DNA from: Alphaproteobacteria bacterium
GTDB taxonomy: Bacteria > Pseudomonadota > Alphaproteobacteria > Rs-D84
Assembly: GCA_017650505.1 (NCBI GenBank)
Contig: JAGCET010000026.1
Coordinates: forward strand, 1 to 23,524
Length of the DNA: 23,524 bases
Direction: 5' to 3'
In this document: positions 21,424-23,524 of the stretch, in pieces
How positions within the stretch are numbered: position 1 is the stretch's first letter
Layout of the letters: each line of letters begins with the position of its first letter
Made by a program: the position numbers and the translations under genes
The notes under the pieces: generated by a model
Told to the model about the DNA's origin: nothing
Databases searched by the model: none
Seen by the model: the letters and a program-made list of their open reading frames with translations, nothing else

Positions 21424-21717
21424 TTACTCACATTTGTATATTGCATCAAATATATGTGCCAACAAGTCACGATTTTCTATATCGGTTATCATTATCATCG
21501 GTTTGCCGCCGGGATAGGGGACTTCCGTTTGCGGATTTAGAATAACACGCAATGCAGCTGCGGTTGGCTTTATCAACAACCGATTGTCATAAATTCCACC
21601 GATAATTTTACCGTGATAGTATATTATGTATTCGCCCATCATTGAGCGATATGTTATATCGGGCAACATGGACAATTGTTCCAAAACAAAATCTAAAAAT
21701 TCCTTGCTTGATGCCAC
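21424..21717 (-). CDS. TfoX/Sxy N-terminal-domain protein
   Basis: 97 residues, a stand-alone TfoX N-terminal domain. Characteristic parts are F-L-D-F-V-L-E-Q-L near the start, R-S-M-M-G-E-Y-I-I-Y-Y-H-G-K-I-I-G (the family's 'MFGG.GLY..G...A' strand) and L-L-I-K-P-T. The TfoX C-terminal domain is absent, as in many short homologues. Full TfoX/Sxy activates competence genes with CRP; short forms are uncharacterised. The start is GTG at 21717 without a visible ribosome site: an in-frame stop lies only a few codons upstream, and the next Met would cut the domain. A terminator hairpin and a TATAAT lie directly ahead of it. Confidence 0.8.
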   Translation of the reverse strand: MASSKEFLDFVLEQLSMLPDITYRSMMGEYIIYYHGKIIGGIYDNRLLIKPTAAALRVILNPQTEVPYPGGKPMIMITDIENRDLLAHIFDAIYKCE

Positions 21718-21722
21718 AGATT

Positions 21723-21750
21723 ATAAAAATGCACCCGTTTGGGTGCATTT
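21723..21750 (-). terminator. Terminator of the 37-residue membrane peptide gene
   Basis: On the minus strand, AAATGCACCC, loop AAAC, GGGTGCATTT (21727-21750), followed by TTTATAAT. The T run merges into a perfect TATAAT, so termination and a possible -10 box for the TfoX-like gene overlap. Confidence 0.8.
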
Positions 21751-21763
21751 CCCTGTTTAGAAC

Positions 21764-21877
21764 TTAAAATATACGCCCGAAAATGCCACCGTCCAATGCC
21801 AGTGTCAATAAAATCCACCACCATGAACAATTAAGCACTTTTGCCAATTTTAATATGATGAAAATAATGGTCAACAT
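21764..21877 (-). CDS. 37-residue hydrophobic membrane peptide
   Basis: The minus strand from ATG 21877 encodes M-L-T-I-I-F-I-I-L-K-L-A-K-V-L, then N-C-S-W-W-W-I-L-L-T-L-A-L, and ends G-I-F-G-R-I-F before TAA at 21764. A strong AAAAGGAG site lies six bases before the start and a clean terminator follows, so this is very probably a real gene despite its size. Two hydrophobic stretches around S-W-W-W suggest a membrane peptide with a short hairpin, similar in look to small phage-related 'Fragile-X-F' transmembrane proteins. That resemblance is from memory and function is unknown. It lies 67 bases downstream of mnmG. Confidence 0.75.
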   Translation of the reverse strand: MLTIIFIILKLAKVLNCSWWWILLTLALDGGIFGRIF

Positions 21878-21943
21878 AGTTTACTCCTTTTGCGATATAT
21901 TGTGATTATATTCTGGTCTATAAAATTTTGCAATTCAAAAAGT

Positions 21944-23524
21944 CTATGCGCGAATACGTCGCAAAACGACCATTATTCCGGCCGGGGTCATGCCGGGAAT
22001 TTTTTGCAATTCTGCAATATTTGCCGGGCGGGTGCGCTTTAATTTTTCACGCAATTCCAATGTCAATCCCGGCATATCGTCATAATCAAAGTCCGCCGGT
22101 ATTTTTATCATTTTATCCCGAGAATAAGATTCTATTTCCCGGTTGTTTCGTGCAATATATCCAGCATAGAATTTGTCATTTTCGGAAATTTCTCCGGCCT
22201 TTTTGTTCATTTTGTTCAAAAAAGCCGGCAAACTTATCATTCCCAAATCTACACCAATTTGCCCAAGACGCGCAATCGCATTATCGGCGCGCAGGTTCAA
22301 TCGGTATTCCGAACGCGATGTAAACATACGATACGGTTCATCCACCCCCATTGTCGTAATATCATCAACCATAACGCCAATCATGGAATTGGTTCGGTCT
22401 AAATCCAATGTCGGTGCGCCAAGTGCGTATGCGGCGGCATTTGCGCCGGCAACCAAACCTTGGGCTGCGGCTTCTTCGTATCCGGACGTTCCGTTTATTT
22501 GGCCGGCAAAAAATAACCCCGGTGCACGTTGCGACATAAGGTGTGAATCCAATGCCCGTGCGTCGATTGCGTCATATTCTATTGCATACCCATAACGCGC
22601 AATACGCGCATTCCTTAGCCCCGGAATGGTTCGTATCCATTTATCTTGAATTTCCCGGCCGAAACTTGTTGAAATGCCATTTGGATAAATCAAATTACTG
22701 TGCAAACCTTCGGGTTCCAAAAACACATGGTGCGAAGTGTGTTCAGGGAAACGCATAACCTTGTCTTCCAACGAGGGGCAATAGCGCGGTCCGGTACCAA
22801 CAATTTCGCCATTATACATTGGTGCGTTTGCTATATTTTTTCGAATAATCTCGTGTGTTTGTTCATTTGTATGTGTAATAAAGCACACTGCGATATTATT
22901 ATCCGTTGCACAACCATCGGAAAACCAATCGTGCGGTCTGTCGGGTAATTGTTCTTCACATACCGAAAAATCGATAGAATCGCGATAAATGCGCGCTGGT
23001 GTCCCGGTTTTAAGTCGCATTATATCAAAACCAAAATCGCGCAATACAGCGGAAATCCCTGTATCGGGCGATTGGTATTCGCCATTATCCATTATTCGTC
23101 CGGACGGAATTTTTTCACCCCCCATCGTGACAAGCCCACGCAAGAAAGTCCCCGTTGTAAAAACCAATGATTTTGCCGTATATGCGTTATTTATAACCAG
23201 GTTCGTCAATTCCACCGATTCCACCATTTCGAATAAAACCGTCAGGTTTTCATATTCGCGCAAAATTTCTATTGTTGCATTATGGTACAATTCGCGGTCT
23301 ATCTGGGCACGCAGGGCGCGCGTTGCCGGCCCGTGTGATGCATTTAGTGTTCGAAAGTGTATTCCGGCCATATCCGCCGCACGTGGCATAACACCACCCA
23401 GTGCGTCCATTTCTGCCACCATTTGTGATTTTCCGGGTCCGCCGATTGACGGATTGCAAGACATCGCGCCCAAATCAGATTCGCGCATTGTTATCAGAAG
23501 TGTCTTCGCCCCACGGCGTGCAGA
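21944..23524 (-). CDS. mnmG: tRNA uridine-5-carboxymethylaminomethyl(34) synthesis enzyme MnmG (N-terminus cut by window)
   Basis: The frame is open from the window edge to the stop at 21944: 526 codons visible. MnmG, with MnmE, installs cmnm5U at the wobble base of several tRNAs using FAD and folate. Visible features: A-R-R-G-A-K-T-L-L-I-T at the cut end (the FAD Rossmann domain); S-C-N-P-S-I-G-G-P-G-K-S with the first conserved Cys; N-A-S-H-G-P-A-T-R-A-L-R-A-Q; G-P-R-Y-C-P-S-L-E-D-K with the second catalytic Cys; and M-F-T-S-R-S-E-Y-R-L. The C-terminal Y-I-A-R-N and P-G-M-T-P-A-G-I are present. The segment between R-L-G-Q-I-G-V-D-L-G and Y-A-G-Y-I-A-R-N is much shorter than I recall for E. 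coli. Only about 40 residues should be missing at the N-terminus. Confidence 0.93.
   Translation of the reverse strand, partial: SARRGAKTLLITMRESDLGAMSCNPSIGGPGKSQMVAEMDALGGVMPRAADMAGIHFRTLNASHGPATRALRAQIDRELYHNATIEILREYENLTVLFEMVESVELTNLVINNAYTAKSLVFTTGTFLRGLVTMGGEKIPSGRIMDNGEYQSPDTGISAVLRDFGFDIMRLKTGTPARIYRDSIDFSVCEEQLPDRPHDWFSDGCATDNNIAVCFITHTNEQTHEIIRKNIANAPMYNGEIVGTGPRYCPSLEDKVMRFPEHTSHHVFLEPEGLHSNLIYPNGISTSFGREIQDKWIRTIPGLRNARIARYGYAIEYDAIDARALDSHLMSQRAPGLFFAGQINGTSGYEEAAAQGLVAGANAAAYALGAPTLDLDRTNSMIGVMVDDITTMGVDEPYRMFTSRSEYRLNLRADNAIARLGQIGVDLGMISLPAFLNKMNKKAGEISENDKFYAGYIARNNREIESYSRDKMIKIPADFDYDDMPGLTLELREKLKRTRPANIAELQKIPGMTPAGIMVVLRRIRA

Overview
The window looks like a chromosome segment of an alphaproteobacterium with a compact, moderately AT-rich genome. 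Support comes from an alphaproteobacterial-type SspB, an rnpA-yidD pair, accB-accC, a solitary mreB, MnmG and a eukaryote-like (type 2) isoleucyl-tRNA synthetase. A host-associated or gut lineage is my guess from gene content and style; the sequence does not prove it.

Layout. 1-2866 (minus): an envelope operon of a small beta-barrel protein, a COG3014-type lipoprotein, a YcfL-type lipoprotein and an LpoB-type lipoprotein (cut by the window edge). 2990-4546 (plus): recF and sspB. 4597-5646 (minus): mreB, sharing a terminator with sspB. 5764-8252 (plus): rnpA, yidD, accB, accC, then tRNA-Thr(CGU). 8419-9048 (minus): an unknown protein. 9144-13304 (plus): ileS behind an attenuator-like leader, a small cysteine-rich membrane protein and nth. 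13375-14550 (plus): a lipoprotein and an Mpi-like serine recombinase preceded by a nested dyad. 14626-14889: tRNA-Gly(UCC) and tRNA-Tyr(GUA). 14880-18754: an array of mostly single-gene units separated by copies of the tRNA-Tyr 3' end. 18818-21877: accessory genes (GNAT acetyltransferase, P-loop kinase, duplicated Cys-rich protein, anchored flavodoxin, TfoX-like protein, 37-residue membrane peptide). 21944-23524 (minus): mnmG, cut by the window edge.

Two things stand out. First, ileS is preceded by a ten-codon reading frame holding four consecutive Ile codons, followed by mutually exclusive antiterminator and terminator hairpins and a run of six T. This is the arrangement expected for ribosome-mediated attenuation sensing charged tRNA-Ile. 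Second, tRNA-Tyr is followed by four more copies of its 3'-terminal decamer (one with a single change) and by T-arm fragments. These separate unrelated genes that mostly carry their own promoter or terminator, and no integrase lies inside the array. It looks like a tRNA-anchored gene-cassette array, and the tRNA itself has a C.U mismatch in its acceptor stem that may be a scar of 3'-end replacement.

In the core regions the genes serve peptidoglycan synthesis and cell shape (LpoB group, MreB), DNA repair (RecF, Nth), ClpXP proteolysis (SspB), fatty-acid synthesis (AccBC), tRNA processing, charging and modification (RnpA, IleRS, MnmG) and membrane-protein insertion (YidD). All assignments rest on reading motifs by eye; no database search was possible.
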